Shown here piece after piece: positions 8,560-16,917 of a DNA stretch of 64,000 bases. The stretch is from Pedobacter sp. MC2016-24 (lineage in GTDB: Bacteria; Bacteroidota; Bacteroidia; Sphingobacteriales; Sphingobacteriaceae). The notes beneath the pieces were generated by a model. It did no database searches. It was given only the letters and a program-made list of their open reading frames with translations, and was not told the origin of the DNA. Both the position numbers and the translations under genes were made by a program. Position 1 is the stretch's first letter. Each line of letters starts with the position of its first letter. The stretch lies in assembly GCF_015223055.1 (NCBI RefSeq), contig NZ_JADFBX010000005.1, forward strand, positions 124,001-188,000, in the 5' to 3' direction.

Positions 8560-8628
8560 AAGTGGACTGATTTGCGATGCTATGTAAAAGTAGCGGGATT
8601 GCAACCACGTAAAAAAAAGTGCTAACCT
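8560..8628 (+). ncRNA. SAM-II-like riboswitch in the metK leader
   Basis: The leader carries the ordered conserved elements of the SAM-II aptamer: GTGG (8562-8565) pairing with CCAC (8605-8608) as P1; CTGATTTG (8567-8574) in the loop; ATTGCAACCACGT (8598-8610); an A-run; and GTGCTAACC (8619-8627) as the pseudoknot-forming tail. A small extra hairpin, GCTA 8579-8582 with TAGC 8591-8594, sits in the loop. SAM-II senses S-adenosylmethionine, the product of the downstream enzyme. About 85 nt separate the tail from the metK ATG, so the switching mechanism is not obvious. Confidence 0.85.
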
Positions 8629-8712
8629 ATCATACACTTCATTTTACCGCCTGTTTACAGGATCATCTTCCATTTTACTTAATTGTTTACTCTTTTAAAT
8701 TAATTATTTAAA

Positions 8713-9963
8713 ATGTCGTATTTATTTACATCAGAATCTGTTTCTGAAGGCCATCCAGATAAGATCGCGGATCAAATCTCGGATGCGTTAATTGACAACT
8801 TCCTGGCATTTGATGCCGATTCTAAAGTAGCTTGTGAAACTTTAGTTACTACCGGACAAGTGATCCTGGCCGGCGAAGTAAAATCAAAAACTTATCTGGA
8901 TGTACAGCAAATTGCACGTGATGTAATTCGTAAAATCGGTTACACCAAAAGCGAATATATGTTCGAAGCGAACTCTTGCGGTATCCTTTCTGCCATTCAT
9001 GAGCAGAGCCAGGACATCAACCAGGGTGTAGACAGAAGCAGCAAAGAAGAGCAGGGTGCTGGAGATCAGGGTATGATGTTCGGTTATGCAACCAACGAAA
9101 CGGAGAACTACATGCCTCTGGCATTAGATTTATCACATACTTTATTACAGGAACTGGCTATTTTAAGACGCGAAAATACAGAAATCACGTATTTGCGTCC
9201 GGATGCCAAATCGCAGGTAACTTTGGAGTATGATGACAACAACAAACCAGTTCGTATTGCAGCCATTGTCATCTCTACACAACATGATGATTTTGCAGAA
9301 GAAGCAGAAATGCTGGCTAAGATCAAGAAAGACCTGGTAGACATCCTGATTCCAAAAATCATCAGCAAATACCCGCAGTATGCACACCTGTTCAATGATC
9401 AGATTGAATACCACATCAACCCAACTGGTAAGTTCGTTATTGGTGGTCCACATGGTGATACCGGTTTAACTGGCCGTAAAATCATTGTAGATACTTATGG
9501 TGGTAAAGGTGCGCACGGTGGTGGTGCTTTCTCTGGAAAAGACCCAAGTAAGGTAGACCGCAGTGCTGCTTATGCAACACGTCATATCGCCAAAAATCTG
9601 GTTGCAGCCGGTGTTGCAGACGAGATCCTGGTACAGGTAAGTTATGCCATTGGTGTAGCTAAACCAATGGGTATTTACATCAATACTTACGGAACTGGTA
9701 AAGTAGACAAAACAGATGGCGAGATCGCTAAAATCGTTGAAGGTATATTTGACATGCGTCCGTACTTTATTGAGCAACGTTTAAAATTGAGAAACCCAAT
9801 TTATAGCGAAACAGCAGCTTATGGTCACATGGGCCGTAAACCAGAAACAGTAACCAAAACCTTCAGAACACCAAATGGTGAAGAAAAAGTAGTAACTGTT
9901 GAATTGTTTACCTGGGAAAAATTGGATTTTGTGGAGCAGGTTAAATCTGCTTTTGCATTATAA
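8713..9963 (+). CDS. metK: S-adenosylmethionine synthetase
   Basis: A 416-residue methionine adenosyltransferase making SAM from methionine and ATP. It shows the N-terminal [18 protein letters not shown] motif (ATP and methionine site), the glycine-rich loop [20 protein letters not shown] (about residues 261-280), and the central [17 protein letters not shown]. It is slightly longer than the roughly 385-400 residues of most bacterial forms, mainly through small insertions. It is a single gene with its own promoter, a SAM-II-like leader and a strong terminator. Confidence 0.97.
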   Translation: MSYLFTSESVSEGHPDKIADQISDALIDNFLAFDADSKVACETLVTTGQVILAGEVKSKTYLDVQQIARDVIRKIGYTKSEYMFEANSCGILSAIHEQSQDINQGVDRSSKEEQGAGDQGMMFGYATNETENYMPLALDLSHTLLQELAILRRENTEITYLRPDAKSQVTLEYDDNNKPVRIAAIVISTQHDDFAEEAEMLAKIKKDLVDILIPKIISKYPQYAHLFNDQIEYHINPTGKFVIGGPHGDTGLTGRKIIVDTYGGKGAHGGGAFSGKDPSKVDRSAAYATRHIAKNLVAAGVADEILVQVSYAIGVAKPMGIYINTYGTGKVDKTDGEIAKIVEGIFDMRPYFIEQRLKLRNPIYSETAAYGHMGRKPETVTKTFRTPNGEEKVVTVELFTWEKLDFVEQVKSAFAL

Positions 9964-9986
9964 CACATAAACGCTTAGCGAAAAGA

Positions 9987-10021
9987 AAAAGGGACAATCC
10001 GCATTGGATTGTCCCTTTTTT
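9987..10021 (+). terminator. intrinsic terminator of metK
   Basis: AAAAGGGACAATCC at 9987-10000 pairs with GGATTGTCCCTTTT at 10006-10019 around GCATT, and the stem runs into a T-tract ending at 10021. It lies about 25 bp after the metK stop. Confidence 0.9.
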
Positions 10022-10141
10022 GTTTTGGTTTCCGGCAGGCAGTACTTTCAATTTCAGAAATCAGTTGCTGTTTACTAAAAATAGCCTTTCTGTTACTGTA
10101 AAGCTATATACGGGTAAGATATCGTCAATATAACACCTGAA

Positions 10142-10310
10142 TAAGTACAGGATATCTTCAGGAAAAATACAGACCCGCTTTACCCCTGCTTTACCCCCCC
10201 TATACCCCTGCGCTACCCCTTCCTTACCTCTAGGGTAAAGCAGGGGTAAGGAAGAAGTAAGGCGGAGGTAAGGAAGCCCAGTACTCAAGCTGTATTTTTC
10301 CTGTACTTAT
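10142..10310. repeat. 169-bp complex palindromic element (REP/MITE-like)
   Basis: The outer arms ATAAGTACAGG (10142-10152) and CCTGTACTTAT (10300-10310) are perfect inverted repeats. The pairing continues inward: AAAAATACAG (10164-10173) with CTGTATTTTT (10290-10299), the left arm carrying an 11-bp insert (ATATCTTCAGG). Inside, TTACCCCTGCTTTACCC (10181-10197) pairs with its exact complement at 10233-10249, and CTTCCTTACCTC (10219-10230) with 10265-10276. Nothing in it codes convincingly. It occupies most of the 472-bp gap between metK and the next gene. It may be a non-autonomous mobile or REP-type repeat; I cannot see other copies in this window. Confidence 0.75.
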
Positions 10311-10435
10311 GGTGAACCCATTCAGGCCTTATCCCAGGCTGAAACTGGGCGCAAAAGGGCCAACACACCAGTTGATTGATTTAAAAGAAACCATTTGGCA
10401 TAAAATGTTGTTATCTAAGAAAAAACTCAAAGGTT

Positions 10436-10783
10436 ATGGAACATCCGATAGAAATGAATACGCTTAGCCAGATATTAGAAAAACTGAGACTTAAGGGCTT
10501 AGATAACGAAATAAAAATGACCGACCATGGTAAGATGCAGGGAGTTGGCCTAAACAAGATTTACAGACCAGAAGATCTGACCATCATCAAAACCTATCGT
10601 TTTGAAGGAGATTCTGATCCTGGAGATAATTCTGTTTTGTATTTGCTGGAAGATAAAGACGGACAAATCGGTTATATCCTGGATGCTTACGGAATGTACA
10701 GCTCGCAGGAAGGCGCAGGCTTTGACGACTTTCTAAAAAAGATTCCTACAGCAGACCGTGATTTGCAGGAATTGTTAAGTTAA
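10436..10783 (+). CDS. small conserved protein of unknown function (often mislabelled PRPP synthetase)
   Basis: A 115-residue soluble protein without signal peptide or membrane helix. The segment IYRPEDLTIIKTYRFEGDSD, followed by a PGDNSVLYLLE strand and a GYILDAYGMYSS turn, resembles a small Bacteroidota family of about 100 residues. In databases this family often carries the name phosphoribosylpyrophosphate synthetase, although it has no PRPP-binding loop. I assign no function. The ATG at 10436 is preceded by AAAGGTT; a second ATG at 10454 is possible. It is a single gene between the palindromic element and a shared terminator. Confidence 0.75.
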   Translation: MEHPIEMNTLSQILEKLRLKGLDNEIKMTDHGKMQGVGLNKIYRPEDLTIIKTYRFEGDSDPGDNSVLYLLEDKDGQIGYILDAYGMYSSQEGAGFDDFLKKIPTADRDLQELLS

Positions 10784-10788
10784 TAAAC

Positions 10789-10826
10789 AATTGCGTTTAC
10801 CGGTTTGCCATCCGGTAAACGCAATT
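10789..10826. terminator. bidirectional terminator between convergent genes
   Basis: AATTGCGTTTACCGG (10789-10803) pairs perfectly over 15 bp with CCGGTAAACGCAATT (10812-10826) around an 8-nt loop. It starts 6 bp after the plus-strand gene and 5 bp after the GH106-like gene on the minus strand, so it can serve both. T-rich sequence follows on each side. Confidence 0.85.
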
Positions 10827-10830
10827 TGTT

Positions 10831-13800
10831 CTATTTATAAATTTCTATGGCTACAGGGCCCATCAATCCTGCTCTTGGATCACCTCTGTAGGCAGATGGA
10901 ATGGTCTGATAATGGTTAGAGAGTGTGCTGTAAACCAACACTTCAATATCATTAGCCCCAGCTTTGAGAAACTTACTGATCTCTACTTTATAAGGCTTAG
11001 ACATCAGCACAGCAACTTCTTTTCCGTTCACTTTTACAGCACAAGTGGCTACTACAGCGCCCAGGTTAAGCATCACCTCACCCTTCAGCTGCTGCTCAGA
11101 AAGCGCTACCGATTTACGGTAGTAAAGTCCCCCGGAATAATGTCTCATTTGCCCGGTAAGCGACCAGTCGCCCGCTGACATCAAGCCAGTTTTACAGAAC
11201 AATTTAACTGGAAATGGAAAAATAGCCACATCCTGAAAACCCGTTTCTCTTGCTACTTCGATGGCAACTTCACAAATCCGATCTTTCTTTTCTGGTAAAT
11301 TAACCTGGTAAGTATTCAATTTCCTTTCTGTTTTCAACAGGATTACTGCTTTATCGTTCAAACGCTGACCGTCGATCCAGATCCGGGGATTTTTTCCATA
11401 AATACCCATTTCCATTTTTTCGAGGCCCGGAGTTGACTTAAAGCGGTAACAATATGCTTTATTCAGGCCTTTATCCGGATCGAACATCAAATGGTCAGCA
11501 AGGTACCACTTCATAGCCAATGTGGTAGAATAAGGAGATATGGCCTCTGGCGTTTTTTGATTTGCAGGAATAAAAACCATAGCGCCCCTAGGACGGTCGT
11601 CCCTGGAATTCGGCCCGACTTTAAAACCTTTTTTAGGCACATTGGCATAGCCGATCAGGACAGAATGCCAACCTTTAGTCAGATTGATGATGCTATCCTT
11701 TACTGCAACACCGTCAATAAGCAACTGATCAGGTTGTCGTACACCCTTTTCTATTCGATACGGCTGATTTATATCTGCGTAAACCGCAGTTTTAAAGATA
11801 TGTGATCCTGCACCGTCCAGGATAATGAAACCATCGTTTACTTTGGCTTTTAAACCGTGGTAACCTTGCGGACCAGGGTGGTCCCAAACACCAAAACGCC
11901 AGGAGAAGCGGTAGGGCTTCCAATCGGTAATTTGATTGTTCAAGGCATCCTTTAACAAACCTTCAAAATCCTTGCCGGTTGAATCGCGCAATACCTGCAT
12001 CTGGTAGCCATAATCGTAAATCCCTTCTTCCCAGTCTTTATCCGGGAATGCAGGCGACATCCAATTCTTAGCCGCAGTTGCTGAGGCAGCAAATTTAAAA
12101 GTCCTTGCTTCTGTACCAATCATGCCTTCAAAAGCTGGCAAACGGAAATCCCCCCATTTGTTGTTCATGGTAGGCAGAAACTCCACATTCCAATCGCCGG
12201 TTAAGGCAATGCTTTCAGCAAGTGCAGGTTCTTTACGTTGTGCACTTTCCACTAAAGCTACGCCAGGTGAAAAGACAATGAGCGAAGAACTGCTGGCGTC
12301 GGCAGTAGCCCGGATATAGGTTCCTTCTTTGGTTTGTCTGATTACGGGTAAGGCTTTAGTTTCCCCGGTTTTGGCATCCCATAGCTCTGCCTTGCCCAAA
12401 GATCTGAAAAAGCATTCATTACCCGGTTTTACGTTCATGGTCATGTACAAATCACGGTCCCCGATTTTGCGGTGCAGCACTTTACCGCCACCTTCTCCGG
12501 GAATAAAATCCGGCGTAATCTCTTTACTGATCAATTGTGCAATGGAAGCAGAGCTGGCTATGATTCCACGTCCGCCTGCAGCATTTTGCTGTTTACCGGC
12601 TTTTTTGCCCGCAGCAAATTCTGCAGCAGTGACTCCAAAAATCTCTTTGACAATGGCATCTACCGCAGCATCATTGCTCCCCTGATTGGTACTTGCAACA
12701 GGCAATGATCCGGTGGATACGACAATGCCACCCTTGCGGTAAAAATCAAGCGCCCTTTGTAAAGCGGCATAATGCATGGCCTTCATGTCTGGAAGTACAA
12801 GTACTTTATAAGACATGTCGGATACATTCAGGGAGCGATCTTTAATTTCAGTTTTCATGAAAGAACGGTGGTCTATAAAATCATAGTCCAGCCCCACATC
12901 GCTTAAGTTTCTGGCCGTTTGAAAGCAGGTATCTGGAGTTGTGCCCGGAATGCCTTGCATGGCCTCTGTAGGATACATGACCGCGATGTCACTTTGATGA
13001 ATACCCTGACTCATCAGGTAACTTAGCCGCTCCCCATATTCCAGCCATTTTTTCATGTGTGGCCAGTAAGGCATTCTATAATGAAAATCTGGTGGTGCCC
13101 ATTCCCACCATCCCCCATGGGTAGTGTAATAAAGACCGTGCATACAAATCAGGTTCCCACCTGCAATAAAATGATGGTCGAGCTGTTCTGTTAACCACTC
13201 GCCACTGCTACCCCAGCCCATGCTGTGAAACGCTTCCAGCCAGGACCTGGGTCTTTTATAGAGGTGCGCTACAGAACTTGATACTTTGGTTTGAATGAAG
13301 GACGAGCCACGTGCCGGCGCGTCATTTCCGGGTGCTGTGTACCAGCTCTCTACACGGAAATAATCAACATAAGACATTGGATCCATACCACGTCCGAGAT
13401 TGTCGGAGCCATAAATTAACCCGCGGCTGTAATGCCAGTCGAACACAGGTTTAAAATACCGCTCTTCAGCCAGGTCCATCAGTACATCGGCATAATCAAT
13501 CCTGATTTTAGGGGTAATCTTACCGATATCTTCTTTTAAGGCAGGTAAATAAGGCAGAATATCATATCCTTTACGCTTATTGAATTCTGATACAAAATCT
13601 TCAGACCAGGTGGTCATGTCAAGTGGAATAAACAATTCATCCTGGAAAAAATAATTCATTCCTTTCCGGCCTTGTGCATCCATTTTATCTTCAAAGCGCT
13701 GAAAATAGTGCTTAACCAATTCTTTCCCATGATCTGGGTGCAACATGTAATTGCTTTTGGTGGTGATGGTAAAGATTTTCCAGTCGGTGTCTTTACCGGC

Positions 13801-14502
13801 TTTGAAATCTACCTGGCCATTTTTAGCATTTTTTGCCAGATCGACATATTGCAAACCTTTTACGGGCTTGACTGGCCAGGCAACCATGCTGATTGTTCCT
13901 GCCGGCAATTTGGCATTGAAGGCTGAACCTGCTTTTAGGGTATCTGTTTTAATGAGCAGCGTACCCTGGTAAGATTTGAACTTGGCCAGGTCGCGCACTT
14001 CATCCGTGGAATAACCATTGCCCACCCAGCCGATGGTATAATCATCCAACCCAACGGCCATACCTCTTTTGGCAGCTTCACCAGAAAACCAGTTCCATGT
14101 TTTCCACCATTCATCAGAGTAAACAGCCGGGTTGCCATGTTCTGTGCGGCCATACAAGCCATAACCCATTTTTTTATTTAACTCGTAATCTGCACCCTTG
14201 GGATCGGTATGCAAATAGCTAACAGCAAAACCATCGGTAGATGACTCCTTCAGGATGTCAAGTTGTTCGGTTAAGCGCGCTTTAGATAAAGTATCGCCGT
14301 TCCACCAGAAAAAAGGAACATTGCCATACCCTTTCGGCGGATTGATAAAGCCAGGTAATACGTTTAGTGAGGCATCTCTCGATGGATAACCGCTAAACTT
14401 GGTATCGTGCGGAATACCATTTTTCTTTTGTGCCATACTGTTTGTGGCACAAAGGGTAAAAACGGAGGCGATACTGGTTGCAATAATAACTGATAGCTTC
14501 AT
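10831..14502 (-). CDS. large GH106-like glycoside hydrolase (putative alpha-L-rhamnosidase), PUL1
   Basis: A 1223-residue secreted protein with a signal peptide (MKLSVIIATSIASVFTLCAT, cleavage near SMAQ). The N-terminal part has the barrel start typical of GH106-like enzymes (PPKGYGNVPFFWWNGDTLSK, then LDILKESSTDGFAVSYLHTD). The region around 470-660 has a Rossmann-like segment (VLVLPDMKAMHYAALQRALD, then GGIVVSTGSLPVAS) like a glutamine-amidotransferase-type domain. The C-terminal 250 residues are beta-sandwiches of the GH2/GH106 sugar-binding type (YYRKSVALSEQQLKGEVMLN, VKVNGKEVAVLMSKPYKVEI). GH106 members release alpha-L-rhamnose. Family membership is by recall of the layout, and the substrate is inferred. 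It is the last gene of PUL1, 30 bp after GH88, and ends at the shared terminator. Confidence 0.7.
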   Translation of the reverse strand: MKLSVIIATSIASVFTLCATNSMAQKKNGIPHDTKFSGYPSRDASLNVLPGFINPPKGYGNVPFFWWNGDTLSKARLTEQLDILKESSTDGFAVSYLHTDPKGADYELNKKMGYGLYGRTEHGNPAVYSDEWWKTWNWFSGEAAKRGMAVGLDDYTIGWVGNGYSTDEVRDLAKFKSYQGTLLIKTDTLKAGSAFNAKLPAGTISMVAWPVKPVKGLQYVDLAKNAKNGQVDFKAGKDTDWKIFTITTKSNYMLHPDHGKELVKHYFQRFEDKMDAQGRKGMNYFFQDELFIPLDMTTWSEDFVSEFNKRKGYDILPYLPALKEDIGKITPKIRIDYADVLMDLAEERYFKPVFDWHYSRGLIYGSDNLGRGMDPMSYVDYFRVESWYTAPGNDAPARGSSFIQTKVSSSVAHLYKRPRSWLEAFHSMGWGSSGEWLTEQLDHHFIAGGNLICMHGLYYTTHGGWWEWAPPDFHYRMPYWPHMKKWLEYGERLSYLMSQGIHQSDIAVMYPTEAMQGIPGTTPDTCFQTARNLSDVGLDYDFIDHRSFMKTEIKDRSLNVSDMSYKVLVLPDMKAMHYAALQRALDFYRKGGIVVSTGSLPVASTNQGSNDAAVDAIVKEIFGVTAAEFAAGKKAGKQQNAAGGRGIIASSASIAQLISKEITPDFIPGEGGGKVLHRKIGDRDLYMTMNVKPGNECFFRSLGKAELWDAKTGETKALPVIRQTKEGTYIRATADASSSSLIVFSPGVALVESAQRKEPALAESIALTGDWNVEFLPTMNNKWGDFRLPAFEGMIGTEARTFKFAASATAAKNWMSPAFPDKDWEEGIYDYGYQMQVLRDSTGKDFEGLLKDALNNQITDWKPYRFSWRFGVWDHPGPQGYHGLKAKVNDGFIILDGAGSHIFKTAVYADINQPYRIEKGVRQPDQLLIDGVAVKDSIINLTKGWHSVLIGYANVPKKGFKVGPNSRDDRPRGAMVFIPANQKTPEAISPYSTTLAMKWYLADHLMFDPDKGLNKAYCYRFKSTPGLEKMEMGIYGKNPRIWIDGQRLNDKAVILLKTERKLNTYQVNLPEKKDRICEVAIEVARETGFQDVAIFPFPVKLFCKTGLMSAGDWSLTGQMRHYSGGLYYRKSVALSEQQLKGEVMLNLGAVVATCAVKVNGKEVAVLMSKPYKVEISKFLKAGANDIEVLVYSTLSNHYQTIPSAYRGDPRAGLMGPVAIEIYK

Positions 14503-14532
14503 ATTGATTTCGGTTGAAATAAATTATTAGAC

Positions 14533-15732
14533 CTAGTTTGTATAGTTTTTATATCGTTTTAGAGCTTCTATGTAATAGTAGTCGCCGTAGGTAAGCGGTA
14601 CATCAATTTCTGATTTTTTGGGCATATGTCCTACCCCATGCATTAGAATGAATCCTCCGTTTGTACCCGGGGCGGCTTTGTAGGCTACTGAAGAAAGCCT
14701 GCGGATAATTTGCTCAGCTATTGTGAAATACTCCTGCTTTGCCGGTTTGCCATTATACTTACTCAATTCCAACAATGCCGATGCAATTATTGCTCCGGCG
14801 GATGCATCTCTTAAAGCATTTGGAATACCTGGGGCATTAAAGTCCCAATATGGAATTTTGTCTTTTGGCAGGTTTGGATGGTCAAGTATAAACCTGGCAA
14901 TGTGGTTGGCCTGATCCAGGTATTTTTTATCCCTGGTTTCGCGGTACATCAAAGTATATCCGTACAAACCCCAGGCCTGTCCTCTTGCCCATGCCGATTC
15001 ATCTGCATACCCCTGATCTGTTCTTCTTTTTTGAACTGCGCCGGTTTGCGAATTGTAATCGACTACATGATAAGAACTGTAATCTGGTCTGAAATGGTTT
15101 TTCATGGTTGTATTGGCATGCGTAACCGCAATTTTGTAATAAGAAGAGTCGCCGGTAGCGCGGGTTGCCCAGAATAAAAGCTCCAGGTTCATCATGTTGT
15201 CAATGATGACCAGAAAATCCGGCACTTTTGAATCCCAGGACTCAATACAACCTACTGTTGGGTTAAACCTGCTGGCCAGGGATTTTGCACTGGTTAGTAA
15301 AATGTCTTTATACGCTGGCTTCGGCTTAATTTGATTGGCCAAACCGAAACTGCAATACATCATAAATCCAAGATCATGTGTTGTTTTATTGTTCTTTTCT
15401 TTTTCCAGCACTTTCAAAATGCGTTCTGCTTCGTTGTAAAGCCCCTGATCTTTGGTTTGCTGATAGAGATACAGCAATGTTCCAGGATAAAAGCCGCTTA
15501 CCCACCAATCGGATTTACAGGCTTCAAATTTGCCTGTTACCGGATAAAATGTTTTTGGAAATTGATCTGGTGGAAGGTTTTTCATCAGTACGTGGTATTG
15601 CCGGCCGGCATCTTTGAACTCGGCATTGATGGTTTTTAAAAGTGCAGGATTGGGCTTTGGCGCTTGTTGTCCGGAGGCATTCCCGAAGAAAAAAAGAGCT
15701 AAGGCACAAAAAGAAAGGTTTAATTTATTCAT
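14533..15732 (-). CDS. GH88 unsaturated glucuronyl hydrolase, PUL1
   Basis: A 399-residue enzyme with a signal peptide (cleavage near NASGQ), so periplasmic. It has the (alpha/alpha)6-barrel motifs of GH88: WWVSGFYPGTLLYLY, THDLGFMMYCSFG with Asp120, IIDNMMNLELLFWA with Asp178, KNHFRPDYSSYHVVDY, and DESAWARGQAWGLYGY. The two Asp residues match the catalytic pair known from Bacillus unsaturated glucuronyl hydrolase. The family hydrates and removes 4,5-unsaturated uronic acid from oligosaccharides left by polysaccharide lyases. No recognisable lyase is in the window. A second GH88, about half identical by eye, is in PUL3. A hairpin lies just upstream. Confidence 0.9.
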   Translation of the reverse strand: MNKLNLSFCALALFFFGNASGQQAPKPNPALLKTINAEFKDAGRQYHVLMKNLPPDQFPKTFYPVTGKFEACKSDWWVSGFYPGTLLYLYQQTKDQGLYNEAERILKVLEKEKNNKTTHDLGFMMYCSFGLANQIKPKPAYKDILLTSAKSLASRFNPTVGCIESWDSKVPDFLVIIDNMMNLELLFWATRATGDSSYYKIAVTHANTTMKNHFRPDYSSYHVVDYNSQTGAVQKRRTDQGYADESAWARGQAWGLYGYTLMYRETRDKKYLDQANHIARFILDHPNLPKDKIPYWDFNAPGIPNALRDASAGAIIASALLELSKYNGKPAKQEYFTIAEQIIRRLSSVAYKAAPGTNGGFILMHGVGHMPKKSEIDVPLTYGDYYYIEALKRYKNYTN

Positions 15733-15749
15733 AGGTCTTGGATTTTAAA

Positions 15750-15781
15750 CACCACTGATAAGCGTATACTTACCAGTGGTG
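15750..15781 (-). promoter_or_regulatory. intercistronic hairpin upstream of PUL1 GH88
   Basis: CACCACTG (15750-15757) pairs with CAGTGGTG (15774-15781), and inside it TAAG (15759-15762) pairs with CTTA (15769-15772), with one A/C mismatch and a 6-nt loop. It lies between the lipoprotein gene (stop at 15792) and the GH88 start. There is no clear T-tract, so it could be an attenuator or a processing and stability element separating the binding and enzyme parts of the transcript. Confidence 0.6.
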
Positions 15782-15791
15782 ATATTGTTGC

Positions 15792-16901
15792 TTATTTTAC
15801 GCTAACGTTGACTTCGCCAAGTACGACAAAAGTTTGCGGCCCGCTTACGGCCACGACTTTAAGGTAGCGTACCTGAGGAAAATTGAGAATGGTAAAAACC
15901 TGTTCATTGTTGGTCAGTCTGTCAAAATCGTACGTACCCAGGTCATTCCAGGTGACATTGTCAGTACTGCCCAGGTATTGCACTACATTTGGTCCACGTT
16001 CATCTGGTGTGGTTTGCACCCAGCGCCACAAACTAATGGTTTTAACACTCCGAACAGCACCCAGGTCGACAGTAATAAAATGCGGGTACCTGGAGGTCGT
16101 TGCCTGCGTAACCCACCGTGTAGCCGGATTGCCGTCAATCATATTTGCTGGTATACTCAGGTTATTGGCATCAGGATTCTGCGAAGAGAAATCAATTACC
16201 CGCCATTCTGATTTGTTGAGAACATAACTCTCTACCAATTGGTCATTGGTAAAAAAAGCTTCGATATTGTTAGGATACAAATGTTGTGTCCTTAATTTAT
16301 ACGGCGTTTCTTTTTTATAATCCGTTAACTGTAGCGCGAGTGTGCCGGGCAAAACGGTAACCGTCTTTAAGGCTCCGGCAGTGGTTGTATATTCCACTTC
16401 AGATTTAACGATGGTACTACCTGTTACTACTGGCTCAAACTGCAGACTAAGTGTATTGGCCAGGTTAATGGTAGAAGATTGTACCACCCTGTTTAATAAC
16501 GTTCCGCGGTAGCGTTCGCCCCAGGCATCGCCAGAAACCTCTACAGGCACAGAGATATGCCCTTCTGCGTCATAGGTTTTGATGATAAAGCTATAGTAAT
16601 TTTCAGGAAGATTGGTCACGGTATAACTGATCACTGCCTGATTTGCTGGTATAGGGACTTCTACAGAATCGGTATAGTTGTTCCAAAAAATCCTGGCTTT
16701 GACCACTTTAGGATCGGACCCTCTCAGCCAGGAAATCTGAATCTTATTGAGACCAGATTTGGTAGTTACTGAACTGGCTTTTCCGGGATAAATCTTCCCA
16801 TTGGGTATCACATATTGCTCATATGTACTATCCATTCTTTTACAGGCCATAAAACTACAAATGCCCGATAGCGCAATTGATAAAAATATCTTAGTTTTCA
16901 T
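15792..16901 (-). CDS. DUF4998/F5/8C surface lipoprotein, PUL1
   Basis: A 369-residue lipoprotein (lipobox SFMAC, Cys20). The N-terminal half (about 38-225) looks like two fibronectin-type modules as in DUF4998 proteins (KIQISWLRGSDPKVVKARIF, YSFIIKTYDAEGHISVPVEV). The C-terminal 140 residues form an F5/8 type C (discoidin-like) domain (IDGNPATRWVTQ, then PHFITVDLGAVRSVKTISLW). Such lipoproteins occupy the SusE/SusF position and are thought to bind glycan at the cell surface. It follows the DUF5000-type lipoprotein by 16 bp. Confidence 0.8.
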   Translation of the reverse strand: MKTKIFLSIALSGICSFMACKRMDSTYEQYVIPNGKIYPGKASSVTTKSGLNKIQISWLRGSDPKVVKARIFWNNYTDSVEVPIPANQAVISYTVTNLPENYYSFIIKTYDAEGHISVPVEVSGDAWGERYRGTLLNRVVQSSTINLANTLSLQFEPVVTGSTIVKSEVEYTTTAGALKTVTVLPGTLALQLTDYKKETPYKLRTQHLYPNNIEAFFTNDQLVESYVLNKSEWRVIDFSSQNPDANNLSIPANMIDGNPATRWVTQATTSRYPHFITVDLGAVRSVKTISLWRWVQTTPDERGPNVVQYLGSTDNVTWNDLGTYDFDRLTNNEQVFTILNFPQVRYLKVVAVSGPQTFVVLGEVNVSVK

Positions 16902-16917
16902 ATTAACAGCTTAACAT

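Noticed and set aside
10061..10288. Minus-strand 75-codon frame within the palindromic element
   Set aside because: It runs through inverted repeats of ACCCC/GGGGT units, has a low-complexity product and no start context; the DNA structure explains the open frame.
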